Positions 6,470 through 14,033 are shown, counted from the stretch's first letter. The stretch: 14,081 bases of DNA from CAYNDB01 sp964395915 (GCA_964395915.1 CAYNDB010000068.1:1-14081); one strand, 5' to 3'. Numbers and translations: made by a program. Notes: a model not told the origin generated them from the sequence alone.

Positions 6470-7729
6470 CTATGCCTCTTCAAAGCTCACCGCAACTCTT
6501 TCAAACCTTTCCCGGAGCTCTTTCGGTGTAAGGTTGGTTTGTCCAGCCAGTTGCCTTACATAATCTTCATTTACAAAATCACTCTTTTTAAGCCGGATCA
6601 TATATTCCAGCGCCATTTCGTATGATTCGGTATGTATATCCACCATACGGACTTTCGTCTTCCCTGTTTCAGGGTCGATAATACTGTGAAAGGGCATTGG
6701 CACAAAGCGTCCGTTCTGGATGGTCACCATATCTCCGCTTCCCCCCTGCAAAGCGTGTTTGGCGGCGGAAAACCCCAGCTCTTTTGTATACTCCATGTCA
6801 AACGGAGTCGGCTCCACGCATCGAAGCTCGTAGCCTATATCCTTATCTACTATTGTGATATTAATGCCGAGCTTGGAAAGCTCTTTCCGGACAGCGTTTT
6901 TCACGATTCTGCCGAAGTCAATTTCCGAAAGTCTATGGTGACCATGCTCGTCATACTCTATCTGACCCATTTTCCCCAACTCCTCCGAGGTCAGCTTTTC
7001 TGCCAGCCCTTCGGCAAGTATGGCTACCCCGTATGGCCGGCCAGCCGCTTTACGCTTTATCACGGAGCCTGCAAGTGTGTCTACGAGCCACGAAAAATCA
7101 AGGTTTGAAGATGTGCATTCCTCTGGAATAACGGTTAATGTCGCCCCGGACGATTTACCTATCCCAAGCGCGAGATGCCCCGCTTTACGGCCCATAGCCA
7201 CAACGAAATACCATCTGCTGGTGGTTTTCGCGTCGTTCATGATATTTTTTATTATACGAACCCCAAAACTGCGCGCCGAAGCAAAACCGAAGGTGCGTAT
7301 CCCATATGGCAGATCGAGATCGTTGTCTATTGTTTTAGGAACATGTATCACCCGAAGCCTGTCGGAAGCGACATCTGAAAGCTTGCATGCGGAAAAACAG
7401 GTATCGTCTCCACCTATGGTGACAAGACAGTTTATTCCCAGCTTTTCCAGAGAATCAAGGACGGCCTTGATGTCTTTTTCGCTTTTGGTGGGGTTTGCGC
7501 GGGAGGTGCGAAGTATTGACCCGCCCTCAAAATGTATAACCGACACATCGTTGATCAAAAGCTTATTGATCTTAGTTATGTCGCCTTTTATCAGGCTGGA
7601 AAACCCGTCGTATATTCCAACAACGTCCGCGCCATGATTGCGAAACTTTATTGTGGCCGCTCTGATTACGCTGTTTATTCCTGGCGCAGGCCCGCCGCCA
7701 ACCAGGATGCCAGCTTTTATTTTATTCAT
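6470..7729 (-). CDS. pfp: 6-phosphofructokinase, probably pyrophosphate-dependent
   Basis: Glycolytic/gluconeogenic enzyme interconverting fructose 6-phosphate and fructose 1,6-bisphosphate. The 419-residue protein has the full PFK fold: GGGPAPGINSVI (11-22), GGDDT (106-110), PKTIDND (131-137, with the catalytic Asp), MGRKAGHLA (179-187) and the late ELRCVEPTPFD segment. Two positions decide the phosphate donor in this family. GGDD (Asp instead of the Gly of ATP enzymes) and PKTIDND (Lys instead of Gly) both indicate pyrophosphate, which would make the reaction reversible. That is inferred from family knowledge, not measured. An AAGGTAGG ribosome binding site supports the ATG at 7729. It heads the minus-strand block toward tatC, but the internal sigma-28-like promoter and gaps over 70 bases argue against one simple operon. 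Confidence 0.93.
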   Translation of the reverse strand: MNKIKAGILVGGGPAPGINSVIRAATIKFRNHGADVVGIYDGFSSLIKGDITKINKLLINDVSVIHFEGGSILRTSRANPTKSEKDIKAVLDSLEKLGINCLVTIGGDDTCFSACKLSDVASDRLRVIHVPKTIDNDLDLPYGIRTFGFASARSFGVRIIKNIMNDAKTTSRWYFVVAMGRKAGHLALGIGKSSGATLTVIPEECTSSNLDFSWLVDTLAGSVIKRKAAGRPYGVAILAEGLAEKLTSEELGKMGQIEYDEHGHHRLSEIDFGRIVKNAVRKELSKLGINITIVDKDIGYELRCVEPTPFDMEYTKELGFSAAKHALQGGSGDMVTIQNGRFVPMPFHSIIDPETGKTKVRMVDIHTESYEMALEYMIRLKKSDFVNEDYVRQLAGQTNLTPKELRERFERVAVSFEEA

Positions 7730-7861
7730 TCACCTACCTTATAAAAATACAGCAAAGCAGTATATGGCGCTTTTTGCCATAGTAAAAGAAGAGAAACATA
7801 ATGACATTAAGCATTGGGGCTCTGAAAAGGACGGTTCACTCATGAGCGCTCGTTATAAGGT

Positions 7862-7880
7862 GGCGCAGGAGGGTTGCGCC
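7862..7880. other. Short GC-rich hairpin beside the assembly gap
   Basis: GGCGCA/TGCGCC with a 7-base loop. The stretch 7730-7915 between the phosphofructokinase start and the gap holds no credible gene. On the plus strand the hairpin is followed by GGCCTTCTTTATT and on the minus strand by ACCTTATA, so it is at best a weak terminator for recN. A second small stem, TATGGC/GCCATA, lies at 7763-7781. Confidence 0.3.
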
Positions 7881-7915
7881 GGCCTTCTTTATTAATAATC
7901 CGGACTAGCGTTATT

Positions 7916-8015
7916 NNNNNNNNNNNNNNNNNNNNNNNNNNNNNNNNNNNNNNNNNNNNNNNNNNNNNNNNNNNNNNNNNNNNNNNNNNNNNNNNNNNNN
8001 NNNNNNNNNNNNNNN
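7916..8015. other. Assembly gap (100 N)
   Basis: Exactly 100 ambiguous bases, the conventional placeholder for a scaffold gap of unknown size. It interrupts recN. About 250 residues of a normal RecN are missing, so the true gap is probably several hundred bases or more. Confidence 0.97.
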
Positions 8016-8926
8016 CTGTCGTCCACTTCGGCAAGTTTTACAGGATCGCGTTCCAGAGAGCTTGCATACCCGCGAAGGTCGGCCACAATGTCTTCAAGCT
8101 GTATAAGGGCGGCTGATAAGCCTGAGGAAACTTTTTCCAGCGAATTGTCAAGCTCCACCATTTTGCTTAAGGCAGCGCTCCCCCGCCCTATTTTATTTTG
8201 CGCCGAATTATCCCCCTCATCCAGCGTGTCGATAGCCTCCGCCGCCAGTTCAAGCAGCTTTTCGGCATGCGCAAGGCGCTGTTTCTCTGTTTCAAGCTCC
8301 TTATCCTCTTCCGCCTGCAAATCGGCTTGGGCGATCTCCGTTGTCTGAAACTTCAGCAAGTCGATCCTTCTTTCGGTTTCTTTTTGATCGTCTGTCAGTT
8401 CTTTCAGCTTTTTCTTCACACCAAGAAATTTCTCAAATGTTTCGCGGTATGTTTCACGCTCTTCATCGAGACCTAAAAACCTGTCGAGAAAAGGAAGGTG
8501 CGCCCTGACGTTGAAAAGGGACTGGGTTTCATGCTGGCCGTGAGTGTCCACCAACATCCCTCCCAGCTCTTTCACCTGTGACACGGTGGCCATTCCGCCA
8601 TTGATAAAAGTTTTGTTTCTACCGTTTCGGGATATTAGCCTGCGAATCAAAAGATCGCCGCTCTCATCGGAAAACCCTTGATCGTCCAGCCATGCTTTTG
8701 CGTCATTTGTTTCAGAAAGGTCGAACAGAGCCTCTACTATGGCCTGATCGGCCCCGGTTTTTATCATCTCTTCGCTGGAACGCCCGCCCAGCGCCAGCCC
8801 AAGCGCTTCCACAAGGATAGATTTTCCAGCTCCAGTCTCACCGGTCATAACGTTGAAACCGCTGTCAAACTCTATGCCGGCCTCGTCGATTATGGCGTAA
8901 TTTTTTACCTTAAGCTCTCTTAACAT
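8016..8926 (-). CDS. recN: DNA repair ATPase RecN (3' part missing in gap)
   Basis: SMC-like ATPase involved in double-strand break repair. Only the N-terminal 303 residues are visible. They begin MLRELKVKNYAIIDEAGIEF and contain the Walker A motif GETGAGKS (29-36), the switch-region pattern LLIRRLISRNGRNKTFING, VDTHGQHETQSLF, and then a long charged coiled-coil arm from about 160 onward. RecN is usually about 550-570 residues, so the second half of the coiled coil, the signature motif and Walker B are absent. The frame can be read out of the gap as NNASPDY followed by a stop at 7892-7894, but this does not resemble a RecN C-terminus, so I end the call at the gap. It follows nadK by 26 bases, an arrangement common in many bacteria. 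The break is an assembly artefact, not a pseudogene. Confidence 0.93.
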
Positions 8927-8952
8927 GGCTTATTAAAGGGCTTCCGCCTTTC

Positions 8953-9834
8953 TCATGGCTGTTCGCGCTGTATGGTTTCTCCCCACTTAAGCTTGCCGCG
9001 CAAAAGCTGATAATAATTTTTGTAGGGTGATTGTATGATTCGCGCTATATTTTTGGAGCGCTTTGCCACAAGCGTGTCTTTATGGCTCACCTGCAAGCCC
9101 ACCTGCCCGTCAAGTGTGACTCGCGCTTCGTCCTCATAATCCGGCGTCAGGGTAAGCTTCAGCTCCACATCGTCCGGTATGACTATGGGGCGGTTGGTGA
9201 GTGTGTGCGGGCAAATCGGGCTTACCACAAGAGCGTTCAGCGAGGGGTAGACTATCGGGCCGCCAGCGGAGAGATTGTACGCCGTAGACCCTGTAGGCGT
9301 GGATATGATAAGTCCGTCGGCTATGTATTCGTTTACAAATGTTCCATCAGCGAAAACCCGGACGCTCAGCATCCGGGCCAGCGTTCCCCTGTTTATCACA
9401 AGGTCGTTTAATACGGCGTGAGAAGCGATATGTTTCCCTTCCCGTAAAATGGAAACATCGATCATTTTCCGGTCTTCGTAGGGCAATTCCTCTTTCAACG
9501 CAAGTTCCAGCGCGAGAAACATCTCATCGTAGGCGAATTCCGTCAGGAATCCGAGGCTGCCCAGGTTGATACCGAGAATAGGAGCCGGCCTTCCCTCCAT
9601 CATCCGGGCTACGCTAAGGAATGTGCCGTCTCCCCCCAGCACAACGATAAGGTCAGATTTTTCCGCCAGATCGGCCCTGGTTAAATTTGACGAAATCCCG
9701 GCCACAGTCGCAGACTCCGAATCCACAAGGGAGTCTATCCCCCGGTTATTCAGCCATTCATCCAGACTGCGGACTCCTTCAGCGGCAAGCGGGCTTTTTG
9801 CCTTCGCCACTATTCCTACATGTTGTATTGCCAC
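8953..9834 (-). CDS. nadK: NAD kinase
   Basis: Cytosolic enzyme phosphorylating NAD to NADP, usually from ATP. The 293-residue protein has all family motifs: VVLGGDGTFLS (64-74, with the catalytic Asp at 69), GINLGSLGFLTE (88-99), LNDLVINRG (142-150), STPTGSTAYNLSAGGPIV (178-195) and SPICPHTLTNRPIV (205-218). Length matches bacterial NadK. The start is a GTG at 9834, giving MAIQHVGIV, with no strong ribosome binding site. A 13-codon frame from an ATG at 9876 ends in TAA directly before this GTG and could couple translation, but that is speculative. It is the first gene of the nadK-recN pair. Confidence 0.96.
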   Translation of the reverse strand: MAIQHVGIVAKAKSPLAAEGVRSLDEWLNNRGIDSLVDSESATVAGISSNLTRADLAEKSDLIVVLGGDGTFLSVARMMEGRPAPILGINLGSLGFLTEFAYDEMFLALELALKEELPYEDRKMIDVSILREGKHIASHAVLNDLVINRGTLARMLSVRVFADGTFVNEYIADGLIISTPTGSTAYNLSAGGPIVYPSLNALVVSPICPHTLTNRPIVIPDDVELKLTLTPDYEDEARVTLDGQVGLQVSHKDTLVAKRSKNIARIIQSPYKNYYQLLRGKLKWGETIQREQP

Positions 9835-9952
9835 TTATCTCAAATCTCTGTTATGGTTGGTTGCGTCCCTCCGCATGATTGTAACGTGAAACGCCCAAGG
9901 AAAAAATATATGATATTAAAAAAAGGGTTGAGGGTAACAATTTAGAAAAATC

Positions 9953-10729
9953 ATGACCCATAAGCGACACGCCACAATCGTGTGGAAAGTATTTTCATCG
10001 TTATTTCTTTTAACGACGCTCCTTGCGATATTCTCTTGCGGTAAAGACGAATTTGTATTGCCGGGCGCGGGCCTCGTCAATACCGCGAACAATTATTATG
10101 CGCGTGGGCGTTTTACCCAGGCCTCGGACACTTACCGGAAATTTATCGACGAGAACCCTGATTCTCCTTTCAGGAAAAAAGCAATACTGGGGTTGGCGGA
10201 CTCCTTATATAAAGATAAACTCTATTTTGAGGCGGCGCTTTATTACGAGCGGTTTGCGGAGTTATACCCGCTGGACAACCTCACATCTCGCGCGCTGTTT
10301 TATATGAGCATGTGTTATTTCAAAAATTCCAGCACGGCGGACAGAGACCAGACCCAAACTAACAAAGCTATCGAATCATTCGACAAGTTTCTTGCGACAT
10401 ATCCGAATCATAATCTTGCGCCGATCGCAAAAAAACTCAGAGACGAAAAAATATCGGTTCGGGCGGGCGCGGCTCTGGAAGTCGCCAGGTTTTACCACAG
10501 AATAAACAAGAGCCAATCGGCCATCGGACGGCTGAAAGAATATTTGGCTTTTTACCCGGGATCCAAACAGGAGCCGGAAGCTATGTTCCTGTTGGGGGAA
10601 TGTTACTATCGCGAGCAATCTTACAAAATAGCGGCAAGAATATTTGCCGCCATAATCAAAACATACCCGCAAAGCGCATATGCCAAAAAAGCCGCGGATT
10701 TGTCTGAACGGATAACAATAAAAAAATAA
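9953..10729 (+). CDS. bamD: Outer-membrane assembly lipoprotein BamD
   Basis: Component of the BAM complex that folds beta-barrel proteins into the outer membrane. The 258-residue precursor has a lipoprotein signal peptide with the lipidated Cys at residue 29 (LAIFSC followed by GKDE). The mature chain consists of TPR-like helical repeats: YYARGRFTQASDTYRKFIDENPDSPF (48-73) is the typical first repeat, followed by KDKLYFEAALYYERFAELYP, FDKFLATYPNH and a last repeat, YREQSYKIAARIFAAIIKTYPQSAYA. Length and the P-x-x-x-A spacing fit BamD/YfiO. The ATG has no obvious ribosome binding site; a GAGGG at 9930-9934 is too distant. It is followed after two bases by the DJ-1/PfpI gene. Confidence 0.9.
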   Translation: MTHKRHATIVWKVFSSLFLLTTLLAIFSCGKDEFVLPGAGLVNTANNYYARGRFTQASDTYRKFIDENPDSPFRKKAILGLADSLYKDKLYFEAALYYERFAELYPLDNLTSRALFYMSMCYFKNSSTADRDQTQTNKAIESFDKFLATYPNHNLAPIAKKLRDEKISVRAGAALEVARFYHRINKSQSAIGRLKEYLAFYPGSKQEPEAMFLLGECYYREQSYKIAARIFAAIIKTYPQSAYAKKAADLSERITIKK

Positions 10730-10731
10730 TC

Positions 10732-11247
10732 ATGAACATACTTATGGCGCTCGCTCCCGAAAAATTTCGGGACGAAGAGCTTATTCAGCCAAGAGAAATT
10801 TTTGTTCGCAACGGCGCGGAGGTTACCTTGGCTTCCACAAAAATCGGCGTGGCCACAGGTATGCTCGGAGCCAGGGAAGAGATCAACGCTACGTTGGATG
10901 ACGTGGCAGGGGAAACATATGACGCTATTGTGGTGGTAGGAGGGCGCGGGGCGCCAGAATACCTTTGGGATAACGCAAGGCTACATGACCTGCTACGGAG
11001 ACACCATCAGATGGGGAAAATCGTGGCGGCGATATGCCTGAGCGGAGCGGTCCTGGCCAAGGCGGGCTTGCTTAAAGGTCTTGACGCCACGGTATGGAAA
11101 TCGGAGGAGACAACCAAGTTATTCTCCGAATGTGGTGTGAATTTTCAGGATAAGCCGGTTGTGCAATCTGGCAATATCATAACCGGACAAGGGCCTTTTG
11201 CCGCAAGGCAGTTTGCCGAAACAATCCTTAACGCTCTGCGGAATTAA
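10732..11247 (+). CDS. DJ-1/PfpI family protein
   Basis: 171-residue cytosolic protein of the DJ-1/PfpI/YajL class I glutamine-amidotransferase-like family. Members have been described as proteases, chaperones, glyoxalases or deglycases, so the exact activity cannot be read from the sequence. Seen here are FRDEELIQP with the conserved Glu (16), AIVVVGGRGAPEYLW (65-79) and the nucleophile elbow AAICLSGAVLA (99-109) with Cys102. The residue after Cys is Leu, where PfpI proteins usually have His and DJ-1 has Ala, which affects what activity is likely. The C-terminal TGQGPFAARQFAETIL is typical. The ATG lies two bases after the bamD stop with no own ribosome binding site, so translation is probably coupled to bamD. 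Confidence 0.92.
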   Translation: MNILMALAPEKFRDEELIQPREIFVRNGAEVTLASTKIGVATGMLGAREEINATLDDVAGETYDAIVVVGGRGAPEYLWDNARLHDLLRRHHQMGKIVAAICLSGAVLAKAGLLKGLDATVWKSEETTKLFSECGVNFQDKPVVQSGNIITGQGPFAARQFAETILNALRN

Positions 11248-11270
11248 AAAACGACACCCCAATCGCTTCT

Positions 11271-11306
11271 TTAGCGGTCGCTAACCTTAACGATCGCTAA
11301 CCTTCC
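11271..11306. repeat. Two tandem 16-base units and a small palindrome at a convergent junction
   Basis: The units CGGTCGCTAACCTTAA (11275-11290) and CGATCGCTAACCTTCC (11291-11306) differ at three positions. The first overlaps a perfect inverted repeat TTAGCG/CGCTAA at 11271-11284. They lie just after the DJ-1/PfpI gene and cover the stop of the 60-residue gene. No T-run follows closely, so a terminator role is uncertain. Confidence 0.5.
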
Positions 11307-11479
11307 GATCTTTTCTTGACAGGCCGGTAGTGGCTCAAAAAATCTACCACCGTTTCATTGGTCAGCTTCACAGCCTCGTCGTCGCTGGAGGCTATTTTCA
11401 AAGCTTCATCGTAAAAAATAGAAATCAAATCAAGAGGTGTCAGCTCAAAATTTTTGTTCGATGCTATCTGTTTCATCAT
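11297..11479 (-). CDS. Small acidic hypothetical protein with long structured leader
   Basis: A 60-residue frame that I do not recognise. It is probably helical: LTPLDLISIFYDEALKIA (14-31) and DEAVKLTNETVVDFLSHY (34-51) form two amphipathic stretches separated by SSD, and the end is basic (RPVKKRSEG). There is no signal peptide or membrane segment. A strong AAGGGAG ribosome binding site five bases before the first of two adjacent ATG codons supports a real gene. A sigma-28-like promoter about 190 bases upstream and a hairpin-rich leader suggest regulated expression. It converges with the DJ-1/PfpI gene. Confidence 0.65.
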   Translation of the reverse strand: MMKQIASNKNFELTPLDLISIFYDEALKIASSDDEAVKLTNETVVDFLSHYRPVKKRSEG

Positions 11480-11664
11480 TAATTACTCCCTTAAAACAAG
11501 ATAGTGCAAGGTCGGCGCCATCCCTGGCGTCCGCCGCGCAGGTTTTACCTGCTTTATTATCAATTAGTTATCCGCTACGTGGTTAGCCAAAAACTTGACG
11601 CCAACCATAGGCGTTACATTTCTGACAGTTACTTTGAATAGCGTCAGATACTTTCTGCCTGATT
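11480..11664 (-). promoter_or_regulatory. Hairpin-rich leader of the 60-residue gene
   Basis: A gene-free stretch that, transcribed on the minus strand from the candidate promoter at 11671-11697, would form at least four stems. They are TCTGAC/GTCAGA (11621-11648), AACGCC...GGCGT with a 7-base loop (11598-11614), GCAGGT-AAA-ACCTGC (11538-11552), and CGCC/GGCG around the hexaloop AGGGAT (within 11514-11532, flanked by a G-G/C-C clamp). I compared it by eye with the c-di-GMP type I riboswitch and did not find its conserved blocks. It may be a regulatory leader or the start of a small RNA. Confidence 0.4.
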
Positions 11665-11670
11665 AATTAC

Positions 11671-11697
11671 TTATCGGCAAAAAAGCCCGCACGATTA
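11671..11697 (-). promoter_or_regulatory. Weak candidate sigma-28 (FliA-type) promoter
   Basis: On the minus strand GCCGATAA (11678-11671) is a perfect FliA -10. The -35 region TAATCGTG (11697-11690), at the exact 11-base spacing, matches only 4/8 (TAAT for the core TAAA). The -10 partly overlaps a GGC-TTTTTT-GCC stem that could instead belong to a terminator of the upstream diguanylate cyclase gene. Confidence 0.35.
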
Positions 11698-11739
11698 GCA
11701 TTTTATTTGGCGTAAGGGGAAAAATCCGGGGTGTTATCT

Positions 11740-13920
11740 TCAGGCTATTTCTGTGCGGTTTCCGCCAGCTCGCTTGGCGCTATACATCGCGGAATCCGCC
11801 TGATCGATAAAGGCGCTAATATCCTGTTTTCCGTCATAGACGGCGACCCCTATGCTGACAGTTTTGAAAACCTCCTCGGGCTTTCCGTCTCTTTTGGGAA
11901 TAAACCTGTATGTGCCGAAACCTGTCCTTATCCTTTCCGCGATGTTCAACGCCATCTCCTCATCGGCTCCCTGAAGGATCATTGTGAATTCCTCTCCTCC
12001 ATATCGATAGCCTGTGTCGACATGGGAGCGAATAGACTCCCTGACTATTTTCCCAAGGCGAGCCAGACACGTGTCGCCTTCCACGTGGCCATACACGTCG
12101 TTGTAGGCTTTAAACTTGTCGATATCGGCGAACAGAAGCGCAAAAGTTACTTTTTGCCGTTGCGAACGGGCCATCTCATCGGCAAGGCTGGTCATGAAAT
12201 AGCGTTTGTTGTAAAGTCCGGTCAAGTTGTCGGTTATCGTCAGCTTACGGAGTTTCCCCTCCATCTCTTTAAGGTAAGTTATGTCTTTATAGACCTCGAT
12301 CATAGAGGTTTTGTTATCTATATCCTTTATCAATGACCTTGTGACAAGATATATCTGTCCATTGGCCGCCTGGATTTCAAAGCTTGCGGATTCTTTTGTT
12401 TTATCGAGGTCACACCCTATACACTTGTCCATGCTTTTCGCCACTACTTCATGGCAGGTTTTCCCCACCATGCCGCTTCCAAACATGCTTTCCATGATCC
12501 TGTTCGCATAGGTTATCCGGTAGTCTTCGCTGATGATATTTACCGGCGCCCCCATACCGTTCATGATGGTGTCCAGCTTGTTCTTCTCCACTAGAAGCAT
12601 TTCCTCCGCGCGTCTTCGCTCCGAAATATCGATGGAAACGAAGACAAGCCCGTCGATACCCCCTTTAGAGTCTCTCAGCGGGGATATTGTAAGCCCGTAA
12701 TATTTTTTTACGCCGTCAATATTCAGGTCAAACTCCGAGTTATACATTTCGCTGGCGCTGGAACCTATGTCGGATTCAAATATTGTTTTGCACGCCTCCC
12801 GATACTCCTCGCGCATATCATTGCTTATAAACTCAAGAACGTTCTTCCCTATAATGTCTTTCCTGTTCAGGCCAAGGTGAAACTTTTTCGCCTGTTTGTC
12901 CCACTCCGCGTTAACAGAGTCAATAACCAGTTCCGTATCTGTCGTGTATATGACACGTTGCGTAGAGTCAATTATGGATTGGAAATGGTTTTTTATTTTT
13001 CGCAACTGATCCGTTCGCGAAGCGATTTCAAGGCCAAGCTCCTCGTTCCATCCTTCCAGCCTGCCGATAGATTTCTCAAAACGCTCCGCTACCTTTTGGA
13101 ACCCAGTGGCAACACTGTCGGGACCGGCGTTTGCGTCAAAACTGTCGTCGCCATGCGATTCGGCGTTGTTTGCCCATGAATAAGGCTCATATCCGTCCGC
13201 CTCCTCATTTTTCTCCAGCGAACGCCGTTTGCTGATTTTCTGAATTGATATAAGCAGTTTCCTCAAAGGCGCAACCAGCTGTTTTTCCAGCGTCACGGCC
13301 AGAAACAGAAGCAAACCTGTGACTATAAGAATGTTCAAACCGGTCTCTTTTAAAAGCGTTGAGATACGCTCATTCATCGCTGACTTGGACGTTTTTACAA
13401 TAGCGACTCCCAGGATGGCGCCTTCGGCGATACGTTTTTTCCGTCCATTTCCAGCAACGTGGCATCCACCACAACTTTTTTCGGCTTTTATTGGAGCGAT
13501 GACGTTGAAGCTCTCCTGATCCTCCTCTATTCTTATTGTCCCATCAACGATCGAGGCGGCTTCCTTATGGCTCTTGGCCTTGGCGGACCTCCCCGCCCCG
13601 TACTGGCTTGTGACAGAGAAACTTCGAGTTATCCGAACCCGTTTTCCATCAAGAGAGGTTCTATTTATTTTTTCGAGAAATTTTTTGGACAGGGTGTGGT
13701 TTTTGTCATGGTCGCCCAACAAGGCGATGATCGACTCGGACATGTTTTCGGCAAAGGTTATAGCCTCGGCGCGGCTTGACTCAATGATTTGACTCCTAAC
13801 CATGTAGTAGCGCCATGCGAATACTGCTATTGTCAAGAAGTACAAGATCAAACCTGTGGTTATGATCTTTAGAAAGAAACGTTTAAACCACCGGAACAAA
13901 TTTATCCCCCTCACCACCAT
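11740..13920 (-). CDS. Membrane diguanylate cyclase with periplasmic c-type heme sensor and two PAS domains
   Basis: Predicted signalling enzyme making c-di-GMP. Numbering here is from a TTG at 13941; the ATG used is residue 8. In order: membrane helix 24-43; periplasmic domain 44-200 with a CGGCH c-type heme motif (157-161), resembling the Tll0287-like (DUF3365) fold; membrane helix 202-219; HAMP-like linker and coiled coil (220-315); PAS 1 (317-440); PAS 2 (453-560) with Cys496, Cys507 and Cys510 in a C-H...C-x-x-C pattern; GGDEF domain (565-733) with DNLTGLYNKRYF, ADIDKFKAYND and an intact active site GGEEF (648-652). The inhibitory RxxD site upstream of GGEEF reads SHVD, so product inhibition there is probably lost. 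The start is uncertain: TTG 13941, ATG 13920, or TTG 13899, which has an AGGGGG ribosome binding site six bases upstream. Confidence 0.93.
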   Translation of the reverse strand: MVVRGINLFRWFKRFFLKIITTGLILYFLTIAVFAWRYYMVRSQIIESSRAEAITFAENMSESIIALLGDHDKNHTLSKKFLEKINRTSLDGKRVRITRSFSVTSQYGAGRSAKAKSHKEAASIVDGTIRIEEDQESFNVIAPIKAEKSCGGCHVAGNGRKKRIAEGAILGVAIVKTSKSAMNERISTLLKETGLNILIVTGLLLFLAVTLEKQLVAPLRKLLISIQKISKRRSLEKNEEADGYEPYSWANNAESHGDDSFDANAGPDSVATGFQKVAERFEKSIGRLEGWNEELGLEIASRTDQLRKIKNHFQSIIDSTQRVIYTTDTELVIDSVNAEWDKQAKKFHLGLNRKDIIGKNVLEFISNDMREEYREACKTIFESDIGSSASEMYNSEFDLNIDGVKKYYGLTISPLRDSKGGIDGLVFVSIDISERRRAEEMLLVEKNKLDTIMNGMGAPVNIISEDYRITYANRIMESMFGSGMVGKTCHEVVAKSMDKCIGCDLDKTKESASFEIQAANGQIYLVTRSLIKDIDNKTSMIEVYKDITYLKEMEGKLRKLTITDNLTGLYNKRYFMTSLADEMARSQRQKVTFALLFADIDKFKAYNDVYGHVEGDTCLARLGKIVRESIRSHVDTGYRYGGEEFTMILQGADEEMALNIAERIRTGFGTYRFIPKRDGKPEEVFKTVSIGVAVYDGKQDISAFIDQADSAMYSAKRAGGNRTEIA

Positions 13921-13956
13921 GCGGTTGAAATATTTGAACAAACAAGCAATCTAATT

Positions 13957-13962
13957 ATTATA
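13957..13962 (-). promoter_or_regulatory. Possible -10 element for the diguanylate cyclase gene
   Basis: A perfect TATAAT on the minus strand. Transcription would start near 13950, which would leave almost no leader for the TTG at 13941 and so favours the ATG at 13920 or the TTG at 13899. The -35 region (TATAAA) is a poor match. Confidence 0.35.
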
Positions 13963-14033
13963 CTACAATTTTTACCTGGTTTATAATGTTACATAATTTT
14001 GGTGGTGTTTCAGTTTGATTTTTTATTGTCAGG

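Noticed and set aside
6632..7637. Plus-strand frames of 158 and 205 residues within the phosphofructokinase gene
   Set aside because: They are antisense to a strongly conserved enzyme, mutually overlapping, and show no family features.
7892..7915. Native C-terminus of RecN left of the gap (NNASPDY)
   Set aside because: It is just an open frame across the N run; it does not resemble RecN ends, and the intervening domains cannot fit in 100 bases.
11480..11664. c-di-GMP type I (GEMM) riboswitch in the leader of the 60-residue gene
   Set aside because: The neighbouring diguanylate cyclase made this attractive, but the conserved blocks of that riboswitch (including the GGACGCAAAGCC-type segment) are not present by eye.
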